NCBI GenBank assembly: GCA_964420365.1
Contig: CAYQTA010000069.1
Location: 1-64,000, forward strand
Origin: JAMOQA01 sp964420365
Lineage (GTDB): Bacteria; Acidobacteriota; Polarisedimenticolia; J045
DNA length: 64,000 bases
Direction: 5' to 3'
Positions 52,665 through 60,407 of the stretch are shown one piece after another. Position 1 is the stretch's first letter, and every line of letters starts with the position of its first letter. The position numbers and the translations under genes are program-made. The notes below the pieces were generated by a model. The model saw only the letters and a list, made by a program, of their open reading frames with translations, was not told the DNA's origin and did not search any database.

Positions 52665-53128
52665 CCTTCACCTCGCATCTTGGCCAGCTCGAGGTGGCGC
52701 CGACGGCCGAGAACCAGGTCCTCCACCTCGGTGGCCTCCCGCCTTTCCTCCTCCCGCAGGTGCCGGAGCCGGGCCTCCTGCCGCAGGCGCTCGAGCACCT
52801 TCACCTGCCGGGTGACGTCCGCGAGGGCGGACCGGGCCTCCCGCTCCCGTTCCGCCAGCTCCCGCCGCCGCGCCTCGAGCACGGGGCGCCGGGACCGCAG
52901 CCGTTCCTGCATCGCCGCGGCCTCCGCGAGCCCCGCACCGGTCTCTCCCTCCCGGGCCCGGGCGACCAGCTCCTCGGCCCAGGCCCGCTCGTCCTCCTCG
53001 AGCCGAGCGAGGGCCCCCTCGACGGTGACCAGTTCGCGCAGCAGCTCCCCGAGCTCGCGACGCCGCCGGTCCCGCTCGACCCGGGCGAGCTTGAGCGGCA
53101 TCTCGAGCCGGAAGCGAAAGCGGGCCAT
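52661..53128 (-). CDS. fliJ: Flagellar export protein FliJ
   Basis: This 155-residue, wholly helical coiled-coil protein begins with FRFRLEMPLKLARVERDRRRRELG, the typical FliJ start. FliJ sits in the FliI hexamer and links it to FlhA. Its start overlaps the fliI stop. Confidence 0.9.
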   Translation of the reverse strand: MARFRFRLEMPLKLARVERDRRRRELGELLRELVTVEGALARLEEDERAWAEELVARAREGETGAGLAEAAAMQERLRSRRPVLEARRRELAEREREARSALADVTRQVKVLERLRQEARLRHLREEERREATEVEDLVLGRRRHLELAKMRGEG

Positions 53129-54474
53129 CAGTCAGCCTCCCCGTCCACGCCGAGGGCCAGGAGCCGGGCCACCGTTTCCTCGAACGGGGTCGCGCCGTAA
53201 CCCTCCTGGCGCAGGAAGTCCCGGATCGGCCGGTGCCAGCGGACGGCGGCGTCGAGCTCCGGGTCGATCCCCTCCCGGTAGGCGCCGATGCTCACCAGGT
53301 CCTCGTTGTCCCGGTAGATCGCCATCAGCCGCCTCACCCGGAGCGCGGCCCGCTGGTGTTCCTCGCTGGTCACCTGGGGCATCACCCGCGAGATCGAGCC
53401 CAGCACGTCGATCGCCGGGTAGTGGCTGCGCTCGGCGAGGGACCGGGACAGCACGACGTGGCCATCGAGGATCGAGCGCGCGTGGTCGGCGATCGGCTCG
53501 TTCATGTCGTCCGCCTCGACGAAGACGGTGTAGATCCCGGTCATCGAGCCGGCGCCGGCCTCGCGCCCGGCACGCTCGAGGAGACGCGGCAGGAACGCGA
53601 ACACCGAGGGTGGGTACCCCTTCGAAGAAGGCGGCTCCCCGGCGGAGAGCCCGATCTCCCGGAGCGCCATCGCCACGCGGGTCAGCGAATCCATCAGCAG
53701 CGTGACGTTGCGGCCGCGGCGGCGGAACTCCTCGGCGATCGCCGTCGCCGCCAGGGCGCATCGCACCCGGCGCACGGGCGGCTCGTCGGAGGTCGCGACG
53801 ACGACGACGGCCCGCGCGAGCCCCTCCCCCAGGTCCTGCTCGACGAACTCCCGGACCTCCCGGTTCCGCTCGCCGACGAGCCCGATCACGACGACCTCGT
53901 CGGAGGCGTGCCGCGCGACGTTCCCCATCAGGCGGCTCTTGCCCACCCCGGAGCCGGCGAAGATGCCGATCCGCTGTCCCCGCCCCAGGGTGAGGAAGGC
54001 GTCGATCGCCCGGACCCCCGTGGCCATGGGCTCCTCGATGCGGGGCCGCTCGAGGGGCGCGATCGATTCCCCGTGGACCGGCCGCCAGGCGACCTCCCCG
54101 AGGGGGCCCTTGCCGTCGATCGGCTGGCCGAGGGCGTCGATCACCCGGCCGAGCAGCCCGTCCCCGGCGGGGACGACCGGCTGGCGGCCGGTGGCGATCA
54201 CCCGGTCCCCCCGGCGCAGGCCGCGGACCTCGTCCACCGGCATCGTCAGGATCCGGCTTCCCTCGAAGCCGACCACCTCGGCGTGGCTGACGAACTCGCC
54301 CGCCGCCGTCTCGAGCCGGCACTCCTCCCCGACCGCCACCTGGGGCCCGCGGCTCTCGACGCCGAGGCCGACGAGGCGCGTGATCGTCCCCGACCGCCGG
54401 ACGAGCGCGACCTCCCCGACCCGCTCCCGCGCCCGGGCGATCCGCCGCCGCATCGAGTCGAGTCCCGCGCTCAT
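53128..54474 (-). CDS. fliI: Flagellar export ATPase FliI
   Basis: This 448-residue ATPase has Walker A GSGVGKS (174-180), GERNREVREFVEQDL, Walker B VTLLMDSLTR and SSKGYPPSVFAFLPRLLERAG, all FliI-typical. It energises substrate unfolding with FliH and FliJ. Length is standard. The ATG overlaps the fliH stop (ATGA). Confidence 0.97.
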   Translation of the reverse strand: MSAGLDSMRRRIARARERVGEVALVRRSGTITRLVGLGVESRGPQVAVGEECRLETAAGEFVSHAEVVGFEGSRILTMPVDEVRGLRRGDRVIATGRQPVVPAGDGLLGRVIDALGQPIDGKGPLGEVAWRPVHGESIAPLERPRIEEPMATGVRAIDAFLTLGRGQRIGIFAGSGVGKSRLMGNVARHASDEVVVIGLVGERNREVREFVEQDLGEGLARAVVVVATSDEPPVRRVRCALAATAIAEEFRRRGRNVTLLMDSLTRVAMALREIGLSAGEPPSSKGYPPSVFAFLPRLLERAGREAGAGSMTGIYTVFVEADDMNEPIADHARSILDGHVVLSRSLAERSHYPAIDVLGSISRVMPQVTSEEHQRAALRVRRLMAIYRDNEDLVSIGAYREGIDPELDAAVRWHRPIRDFLRQEGYGATPFEETVARLLALGVDGEAD

Positions 54475-55049
54475 GCCGGCTCCCCCGCAAGCTCCTCCCG
54501 GCAGGCGAGGAGCGCGGTGCGCACCCGGGCATCCAGGGTCTCCAGCTCGGTCTCGACGAGCACGTCCCCCCGCTCGAGGGAAGGATCGGCGACCAGCTCG
54601 AGGAGGCCCGGCGCGGCCAGCTCCGGCACCTGCTCCCGGGCGGTGGCGGCGTCGTCCGGATGCATGCGCACCCGCACGCCCCGCGCCTCGCCGCAGGCGG
54701 CGATCACCTCCCGCGCGACCCGCACCGCCACCTCGTCGCCGGCCTCGATTCTCGCCCGGACGATCCGTTCCGCGACGGCGATCGCGAGGTCGACGATCTC
54801 GCCCTCCAACCGGGCCAGCACGTCCTGCTCGAGGGCATGGATCGCGGCCAGGGCCCGCGCGAGACGCTCCCGCTCCGCGGCGACCGCCGCCAGCGCCTCC
54901 TCGCGTCCCTTCCGCAGCCCCTCCTCGTAGCCGGCGCGCACGGCGGCCTCGACCCGGCGCCGCTCCTGCTCCTCCGGCGCCAGGGAGGGATCGCGCTCGG
55001 GAGGCTGCCAGCGCTCTCCCCGGGCGCCGCCGATCACGCGGCTAGGCAA
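54471..55049 (-). CDS. fliH: Flagellar assembly protein FliH
   Basis: This 192-residue protein has the central AGYEEGLRKGREEALAAVAAE repeat-like helix and a C-terminal domain with LAIAVAERIVRARIEAGDEV and DPSLERGDVLVETELETLDA. These are FliH/YscL-family features. It regulates FliI and docks it to FliN. It overlaps fliG by 8 bases. Confidence 0.92.
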   Translation of the reverse strand: MPSRVIGGARGERWQPPERDPSLAPEEQERRRVEAAVRAGYEEGLRKGREEALAAVAAERERLARALAAIHALEQDVLARLEGEIVDLAIAVAERIVRARIEAGDEVAVRVAREVIAACGEARGVRVRMHPDDAATAREQVPELAAPGLLELVADPSLERGDVLVETELETLDARVRTALLACREELAGEPA

Positions 55050-56067
55050 CGGCCTGGTCCTCCAGGCTGATCGCTCCTTCCTTCTCGAGGCGGAGGACCA
55101 GCTCGATGATCGAGCGCTGGGCCTGCTCGATCTCGGAGACCTTCGGGCTCCCGAGGAACTCCATCTCCTCCTCGAGCATCTGCGCCGCGCGCTCGGACAT
55201 GTTGCGGAAGAACAGGTCCCGGATCTCCGGGGCGGCCCCCTTGAGGGCGAGGGCCAGGGTGGCCCGGTCCACCTGCTTGAGCACCTCCTGGCAGTCCCGG
55301 TCGTTGAGACCGATCAGCATGTCGAAGGTGAACAGCAGGTCCCGGAGCTGCTGGGCGAGCTCCGGGTAGTCGTCCTGGAGGGCCTCGACGATCTCCTGCC
55401 CGGTCGCCCGGCCGAGGCTGGTCAGGGCGTCGGCGGCGGACTGGATCCCGTCGAACGGAATGATCGGCTCGTCGCAGATCGTCGCGAGGCGCTCCTCGAG
55501 CACCTTCCCGATCTCCCGCACGACCTCCTCCCGGACCTCCCGGATCGCCGCCATCCGGCGGGTCACCTCGATGCGGCGCTCCGGCTCCATCGCCGCCATG
55601 ATCCGCGCCGCCTTGCGGGCCGGCAGGTGAGCGAGGACGAGCGCCACCGTCTGCGGGGGCTCGTCCTGGAGGAGCATCGCCAGCCGGCGGGACGGGGTCG
55701 CGAGGATCGTCTCGGGCAGCTCGGGCGGCTCCACGTCGGGCTGGACCTCGTCCGGGTCCGGGATCCGCCGCGGCTCGATCTGCTGGAGGATCCGGTCGCC
55801 GTCCTCCGGGCGGGCCTGGGCGACCAGCCGCTTCGCGAGGGGAAGGCCGGCCAGTTCGAGCCCCTTCGCCTCGTTCACCATCCGGGTGAACTCCTCGAGG
55901 ATCGGCTCGTGCTCGCTCGGATCGACCATCTTGATCCGGGCGATCTCCGCCGCGATCCTGCGGACCTCCTCCTCCTCGAGGCAGGCCAGCAGCTTCGTCG
56001 CCGCCTCCTCCCCGATCAGCGTCACCAGGAGCGCGGCCTTCTGGACGCCCGTCAGTCCTTCCGCCAT
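55042..56067 (-). CDS. fliG: Flagellar motor switch protein FliG
   Basis: This 341-residue protein has three FliG domains: N-terminal GVQKAALLVTLIGEEAATKLL, middle EPPQTVALVLAHLPARKAARI, and C-terminal FTFDMLIGLNDRDCQEVLKQ plus NMSERAAQMLEEEMEFLG with the torque-helix charges. It joins the MS-ring to the stator. It is 3 bases downstream of fliF. Confidence 0.96.
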   Translation of the reverse strand: MAEGLTGVQKAALLVTLIGEEAATKLLACLEEEEVRRIAAEIARIKMVDPSEHEPILEEFTRMVNEAKGLELAGLPLAKRLVAQARPEDGDRILQQIEPRRIPDPDEVQPDVEPPELPETILATPSRRLAMLLQDEPPQTVALVLAHLPARKAARIMAAMEPERRIEVTRRMAAIREVREEVVREIGKVLEERLATICDEPIIPFDGIQSAADALTSLGRATGQEIVEALQDDYPELAQQLRDLLFTFDMLIGLNDRDCQEVLKQVDRATLALALKGAAPEIRDLFFRNMSERAAQMLEEEMEFLGSPKVSEIEQAQRSIIELVLRLEKEGAISLEDQAVA

Positions 56068-56070
56068 CGG

Positions 56071-57642
56071 TCAGCCCTTCGTCTCGTTGAGCCAGACGCG
56101 CACCGTCTGGGCCATTCCCTCCGGTTCCTCGAGGGCCAGCTTCGCGAGCTGCTGCCGCATCCGCTCGAGCCGGGACGGGGGCCCGAGCTGGGGCACCGCT
56201 TCCACCTCGGCGGTCGCGGCGGCGGCCTGGGCCTGCATCCGCTCGGCGACCTCCCGCACCGTCCTGAGGAACGGCCGCCAGAAGAGGAAGAACGCGAGGA
56301 GGAGGAGCAGCACCAGGGCCGGCCACTTCATCCAGGGCAGGTACTGGCGCAGGTCGAACCCGGAGGGCGGAACGGGCTCCACGACCGGCGGGAAGGGCGC
56401 CTGCTCCACGGTGACGACGTCCCCCCGGTCCGGGTCGAAGCTGATCGCCGCCTTGACGAGCTGCTCGATGCGGGCCATCTCCTCCGCCGAGCGGGGCACG
56501 CGCTCCGGCTTGGCGGTGCCGTTCCCCTCTCCCTCCCCGGCGGTCTCCCCCTGCTTGTGGTCGACGAGGACGGCGACGGAAAGCCGCCTGATCCGCCCCA
56601 CCGGCTCTTCCACCCGTTTCTCCACGACCGAGTACTCGAAGTTGCTCACCTGGTCGGTCCGCTCCGAGCTCTCCCCGGCCATCCCGGCGGCACCCACGCC
56701 GCCGGGCAGGTTCGAGGCGGTCCCCGGCACGCCGCCGCCCCCGCCGGCGGAACGGGTCTTCTCCTTGCTCTTCTCCTCGGAGACCAGCACGCCGCTGTCG
56801 GGATCGTACTGGCGCTCGTGGCGGCTGACCTTCTGGAAGTCCATGTCCGCGTTCGTCCGGACGACGAAGTGTCCCTCGCCGACCAGGGGGGCCAGCACCT
56901 TCGCCACCTTGCGATCGATGTCCCGCTCGATCGCCGTCTTCATCTCGAGCTGCCGGGTGGCGAGCATCTCGCCCGCGTCGCCGCTCCCCTCCCAGAGGAC
57001 CTTCCCGCTGGAGTCGACCACGGAAACGTGCTCGGGTGTCAGCTCCGGGACCGCGCCGGCGACGATCCGCGCGATCCCCTGCACCTGGTCCGAGGCCAGC
57101 CGCGCCCCGGCCCGCAGGGTGATCGTCACCGAGGCCTTCGCCGTGTCGTCGTCGTCGAGGAAGACCCGGTCGCCGGGCAGCGCGAGATGGACCCGCGCGC
57201 GGGAGACCTCTTCGAGGGACTCGATGGTCCGCGCCAGCTCGTCCTCGAGGGCCTTCTGGTAGCGGATCTTCTGCACCCGCGACGACTGGGCGATGTTGTC
57301 CTGGGCGAACATCTCGAGGAACCCGAACCTCCCGCTCGCCGGCAGGTTCTTGGCCGCCAGGTCCATCCGCAACCGATCGACCCGTTCGACCGGGACCTCG
57401 ATCACCCGTCCCCCGTCCCGGACCCGCACGGGCACCCGCTGGGCCTGCAGTTCCTCGATCACGGCCTGGGCGTCCTTCGGGTCGAGGCCCGTGTAGAGCA
57501 CGCCCCAGGTCGGCTGCTGGGCCCACCAGACGATCCCGCCCACCGCCGCGATCGTCAGGACCGCGGAGAGGACGAGGCTGACCTTCTGGCGGGTCCCGAG
57601 GGCCCCCCACGCTTCCCGGAGCTGCCGCAGGAGATCGTCCAT
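56071..57642 (-). CDS. fliF: Flagellar MS-ring protein FliF
   Basis: This 523-residue protein has a transmembrane helix near residues 20-41 (VSLVLSAVLTIAAVGGIVWW) and another near residue 440 (PALVLLLLLAFFLFWRPF). Periplasmic ring-building motifs lie between them (TGLDPKDAQAVIEELQAQRV, RKVAKVLAPLVGEGHFVVR). The C-terminal tail, ending MAQTVRVWLNE, binds FliG. It lies 3 bases after fliE. Confidence 0.96.
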   Translation of the reverse strand: MDDLLRQLREAWGALGTRQKVSLVLSAVLTIAAVGGIVWWAQQPTWGVLYTGLDPKDAQAVIEELQAQRVPVRVRDGGRVIEVPVERVDRLRMDLAAKNLPASGRFGFLEMFAQDNIAQSSRVQKIRYQKALEDELARTIESLEEVSRARVHLALPGDRVFLDDDDTAKASVTITLRAGARLASDQVQGIARIVAGAVPELTPEHVSVVDSSGKVLWEGSGDAGEMLATRQLEMKTAIERDIDRKVAKVLAPLVGEGHFVVRTNADMDFQKVSRHERQYDPDSGVLVSEEKSKEKTRSAGGGGGVPGTASNLPGGVGAAGMAGESSERTDQVSNFEYSVVEKRVEEPVGRIRRLSVAVLVDHKQGETAGEGEGNGTAKPERVPRSAEEMARIEQLVKAAISFDPDRGDVVTVEQAPFPPVVEPVPPSGFDLRQYLPWMKWPALVLLLLLAFFLFWRPFLRTVREVAERMQAQAAAATAEVEAVPQLGPPSRLERMRQQLAKLALEEPEGMAQTVRVWLNETKG

Positions 57643-57645
57643 GGC

Positions 57646-57969
57646 TTACACCGGCATCCTCATGATTTCCTTGTAGGCCTCGAGCAGCTTGTTGCGGACC
57701 TGGAGCATCGTGCGGAAGGAAAGGTCCGCCTGCTGCATCTCGAGCAGCACGTCGTGGAGGTCGCCCCCCTCGCCGGAGATCCACTGGACGGCCTTCCGGT
57801 CGGCGCGGGTCATGTCTCCGTCGACGGTGCGCAACGCGTCCTCGAGGGCCTCGCCGAAGCTCGGGCCCCCGGCCGCGCCCCGGCCGGGCCGCGGCCGTTC
57901 CGCCCGGTCGAGCAGGTCGCGCCCGCCGAGTCGTCCCGGTCCCAGGTTCTCGATGCGTCCACCGTTCAT
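57646..57969 (-). CDS. fliE: Flagellar hook-basal body protein FliE
   Basis: This 107-residue protein has the FliE C-terminus LLEMQQADLSFRTMLQVRNK and LLEAYKEIMRMPV, and GPSFGEALEDALRTVDGDMT in the middle. It links the MS-ring to the rod. It lies between flgC and fliF as usual. Confidence 0.94.
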   Translation of the reverse strand: MNGGRIENLGPGRLGGRDLLDRAERPRPGRGAAGGPSFGEALEDALRTVDGDMTRADRKAVQWISGEGGDLHDVLLEMQQADLSFRTMLQVRNKLLEAYKEIMRMPV

Positions 57970-57983
57970 TCAGCCCCTCCCGG

Positions 57984-58412
57984 TCACCGCAGCAGGTCGA
58001 GGGCGTCCTCGCGCATCCTCTCGACGGCCTTGACCACCTTCGTGTTCGCCTCGTAGGACCGCATCGCCGAGAGCAGGTCGACCATCTCCTCGGCGGGATC
58101 GACGTTGGGGTAGGCCACGTAACCCCGCGCGTCCGCGTCGGGATGACCGGGCTCGTACCGCATCACCGGCGGCCGCGGGTCGACGGCGACCCGCTCGAGC
58201 CGGACCCCGCGCACCGCGCGGGCAACCGCGTCACCGAACGCCCGCCGCTTCACGGGGACGGCGCGAACCACGGGGAGCATCCGCCGGTAGGGCCCGCCGC
58301 TGGCGGTGCGCGTGGTGCGCGCGTTGGCCAGGTTGGAGGCGACGACCTCCATGCGCGCCCGCTGCAGGTCGAGGCCGGAGGCCGCCACCCGGAGCGCATC
58401 CCTCAGGCTCAT
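57984..58412 (-). CDS. flgC: Flagellar proximal rod protein FlgC
   Basis: This 142-residue protein has the start LRDALRVAASGLDLQRARME, SNLANARTTRTASGGPYRR and C-terminal YVAYPNVDPAEEMVDLLSAM, the FlgC landmarks. It overlaps flgB by four bases. Confidence 0.95.
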   Translation of the reverse strand: MSLRDALRVAASGLDLQRARMEVVASNLANARTTRTASGGPYRRMLPVVRAVPVKRRAFGDAVARAVRGVRLERVAVDPRPPVMRYEPGHPDADARGYVAYPNVDPAEEMVDLLSAMRSYEANTKVVKAVERMREDALDLLR

Positions 58413-58828
58413 CGCGTCGGCCCTCCGTTGATCACGGCGAGGAGCTGCTGCACCCGCATCCGCGCGAGCCGCGTCGCCACCTGGTAGCGGCGGCGCGTCT
58501 CGGCGAGGGCCAGCATCTCCCGCTCGAGGTTCACGTTGTTGCCGTCGTTGCGGACCGGGAGCCCGCGGACCTCCCGGGGCTCCGGTGCCGCGGAGGCGCC
58601 GGCCGCGGCGATGTGACCGGGCCGGGTCGTGCGGAGGGGAACCCTTCTCTCCCGCTCTCCCACGGCCCGACGGAGGGCGGCCTCGAAGTCCAGGTCCTTC
58701 GCCCGGTACCCCGGCGTGTCCAGGTTCCCGACGTTCGAGGCGATCAGCTCACCGCGGGCGGCCATCACGTCCATCGCCCGCCGCAGGCGGCTGACCAGGG
58801 CCTCGTCTCCCATTCCCGGGATCCTCAT
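58409..58828 (-). CDS. flgB: Flagellar proximal rod protein FlgB
   Basis: This 139-residue protein has IASNVGNLDTPGYRAKDLDF and GNNVNLEREMLALAETRRRY. It is the first gene of the flgB-motE operon, with a sigma-54 promoter 46 bases upstream. GGGAGGTGTGCG precedes the ATG. Confidence 0.95.
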   Translation of the reverse strand: MRIPGMGDEALVSRLRRAMDVMAARGELIASNVGNLDTPGYRAKDLDFEAALRRAVGERERRVPLRTTRPGHIAAAGASAAPEPREVRGLPVRNDGNNVNLEREMLALAETRRRYQVATRLARMRVQQLLAVINGGPTR

Positions 58829-58873
58829 CGCACACCTCCCACGCGTCCGCAGGACGGCTCGCCGTCCCGTACA

Positions 58874-58889
58874 GCAAGTCCCGTGCCCG
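58874..58889 (-). promoter_or_regulatory. Sigma-54 type promoter of flgB
   Basis: On the minus strand, GGGCACGGGACTTGCT matches TGGCACGNNNNTTGCT except at the first base, with GG and GC 10 bases apart. Two candidate activator dyads lie upstream. Confidence 0.75.
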
Positions 58890-59019
58890 GCCGGTGGTGC
58901 GGGAGGCCGTGGCGGCGGGAAGCTCGGATTACTCCCGGAGAAACCGCAACTTGCATGGCCCCGGGGACCCCGGGTGGCTGGCGCGGGAAGAAGCGCCGGT
59001 CACGGGGGTGCTTGCATCC

Positions 59020-59034
59020 CGGCAGATCCTGCCC
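59020..59034. promoter_or_regulatory. CGGCA-N5-TGCC dyad upstream of flgB
   Basis: CGGCAGATCCTGCCC is a near copy of the dyad in front of fliK (46570-46584). It lies about 131 bases upstream of the flgB -24/-12 promoter. Confidence 0.4.
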
Positions 59035-59041
59035 CCCGACC

Positions 59042-59055
59042 GTCGATCCGTTGAC
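59042..59055. promoter_or_regulatory. GTC-N8-GAC dyad, candidate activator (FleQ-like) site
   Basis: GTCGATCCGTTGAC is within a 20-base block (59040-59059) repeated exactly at 42539-42558. It lies about 152 bases upstream of the flgB sigma-54 promoter and immediately after the activator gene itself. Confidence 0.5.
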
Positions 59056-59080
59056 GCCCGGCGCCCGACGCCGGGACGTC
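59053..59080 (-). terminator. Hairpin at the end of the activator gene
   Basis: The arms CCCGGCG and CGCCGGG (59057-59063 and 59069-59075), extended by GACG/CGTC, form a stem overlapping the stop codon. There is no T-run. Confidence 0.45.
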
Positions 59081-60407
59081 AGAGGACGAGCCCCTGCTCC
59101 CGGAAGGCGCGGAGCTTGTTGCGCAGCGTGCGTACCGAGATCCCGAGCATCGCCGAGGCCCTCGTGCGGTTCCCCCCGGCAGCCTCGAGGGTGCGCTGGA
59201 TCAGCCGGCGCTCCGCCTCGGCGATCGTCATGCCGGGCGCCAGCTCCGCGTCCCGGGAACCGGCGTCCCACGGGTCGAGGAACAGGTCGCCGGCGTCGAT
59301 GCGGCCCTCCCGGTCGAGGATCACGGCCCGCTCGAGGACGTTCCGCAGCTCGCGGACGTTCCCCGGCCAGGGATGACGGGCGAGACGCCAGAGGGCCTCC
59401 CGGGTCAGGCGCGGTGCCGGTCGTCCGAGCCGCCGCGCGATCTCCTCGACCAGGTGCCGCGCGAGGAGCGGGATGTCCTTCGGCCGTTCCCGCAGGGGCG
59501 GAAGCACGAGGGGGATCACGCGCAGGCGGAAGTAGAGGTCCTGCCGGAACCGTCCCTCCCGGGCCAGCCGCGCCAGGTCCTGGTGGGTGGCGGCGACGAT
59601 GCGCAGGTCCACCTCGCGGGGCTCTCCGGCACCGAGGGGGACGACCTGCCGCTCCTCGAGGGCACGGAGCAGCTTCGCCTGGAGCGGCAGGGGCAGCTCG
59701 CCGATCTCGTCGAGGAGGAGCGTTCCCCCCTCCGCCCGGACGAAGAGTCCCTCCCGGTCCCGGTCGGCCCCGGTGTAGGCGCCCCGGCGGACCCCGAACA
59801 GTTCCGCCTCGAGGAGTTCCGCCGGCAGGGCCGCGCAGTTGACGGCGACGAACGGCCCGCGGGCCCGGCGGCTGCGGGCGTGGATCCAGCGGGCGAGCAC
59901 CTCCTTGCCGGTCCCGCTCTCGCCGGTCAGCAGGACGGTCGCGTCGGTGCGGGCCGCCCGGTCGGCCTCGTCCATCAGGGCGAGAAACCGCGGGTCCTCG
60001 CCCACCATCTCCGGGCCATCGTCGGTGGAGGGGCGGTCCTCCCGGCCGAGGGCGCGGCGGACGGCGGCGAGGAGCGCCTCCGGCGCGAACGGCTTGAGCA
60101 GGTAGTCCGCGGCACCGCGGCGCACGGCGTCGACCGCGTCCTCCACGGTACCGAACGCGGTCACCATCACGACCGCGAGACCCGGCCGGATGGCGAGGGC
60201 GCGCGAGAGCAGCTCGCGACCGTCGATCCCCGGCATCCGCACGTCGGTGACCATCCCGTCCCAGGGCCTTCGCCCGAGGGCGGCGAGGGCTTCCCGGCCG
60301 TCCCGGCAGCGGGTCACCTCGAAACCGCCCCGCTCGAGCACCCGGCCCATGGCGAGGCGCATCGTGTCGTCGTCGTCCACCACGAGGATCGAGGGCCTGC
60401 GCTTCAT
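59079..60407 (-). CDS. flgR: Sigma-54 response-regulator activator of flagellar genes (FlgR/FlrC/FleR type)
   Basis: This 442-residue NtrC-family activator has a receiver domain with Asp55 in VTDVRMPGIDG and Lys105, an AAA+ domain with Walker A GESGTGKE (162-169), the sigma-54-contact loop GAYTGA (209-214, the Tyr variant of GAFTGA), and a Fis-type HTH with GGNRTRASAMLGISVRTLRNK. It starts at ATG 60407 overlapping the kinase stop. It should be activated by the kinase and drive the -24/-12 promoters at flgB, fliK, flgD, fliN2 and flgF. The symbol follows the FlgS-FlgR naming; the family assignment is firm but the target set is inferred. Confidence 0.88.
   Translation of the reverse strand: MKRRPSILVVDDDDTMRLAMGRVLERGGFEVTRCRDGREALAALGRRPWDGMVTDVRMPGIDGRELLSRALAIRPGLAVVMVTAFGTVEDAVDAVRRGAADYLLKPFAPEALLAAVRRALGREDRPSTDDGPEMVGEDPRFLALMDEADRAARTDATVLLTGESGTGKEVLARWIHARSRRARGPFVAVNCAALPAELLEAELFGVRRGAYTGADRDREGLFVRAEGGTLLLDEIGELPLPLQAKLLRALEERQVVPLGAGEPREVDLRIVAATHQDLARLAREGRFRQDLYFRLRVIPLVLPPLRERPKDIPLLARHLVEEIARRLGRPAPRLTREALWRLARHPWPGNVRELRNVLERAVILDREGRIDAGDLFLDPWDAGSRDAELAPGMTIAEAERRLIQRTLEAAGGNRTRASAMLGISVRTLRNKLRAFREQGLVL

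Noticed and set aside
58940..59015. TTGC-containing segments near 58950 and 59011 as further rightward sigma-54 promoters
   Set aside because: No GG at the required 10-base distance and no rightward gene follows.
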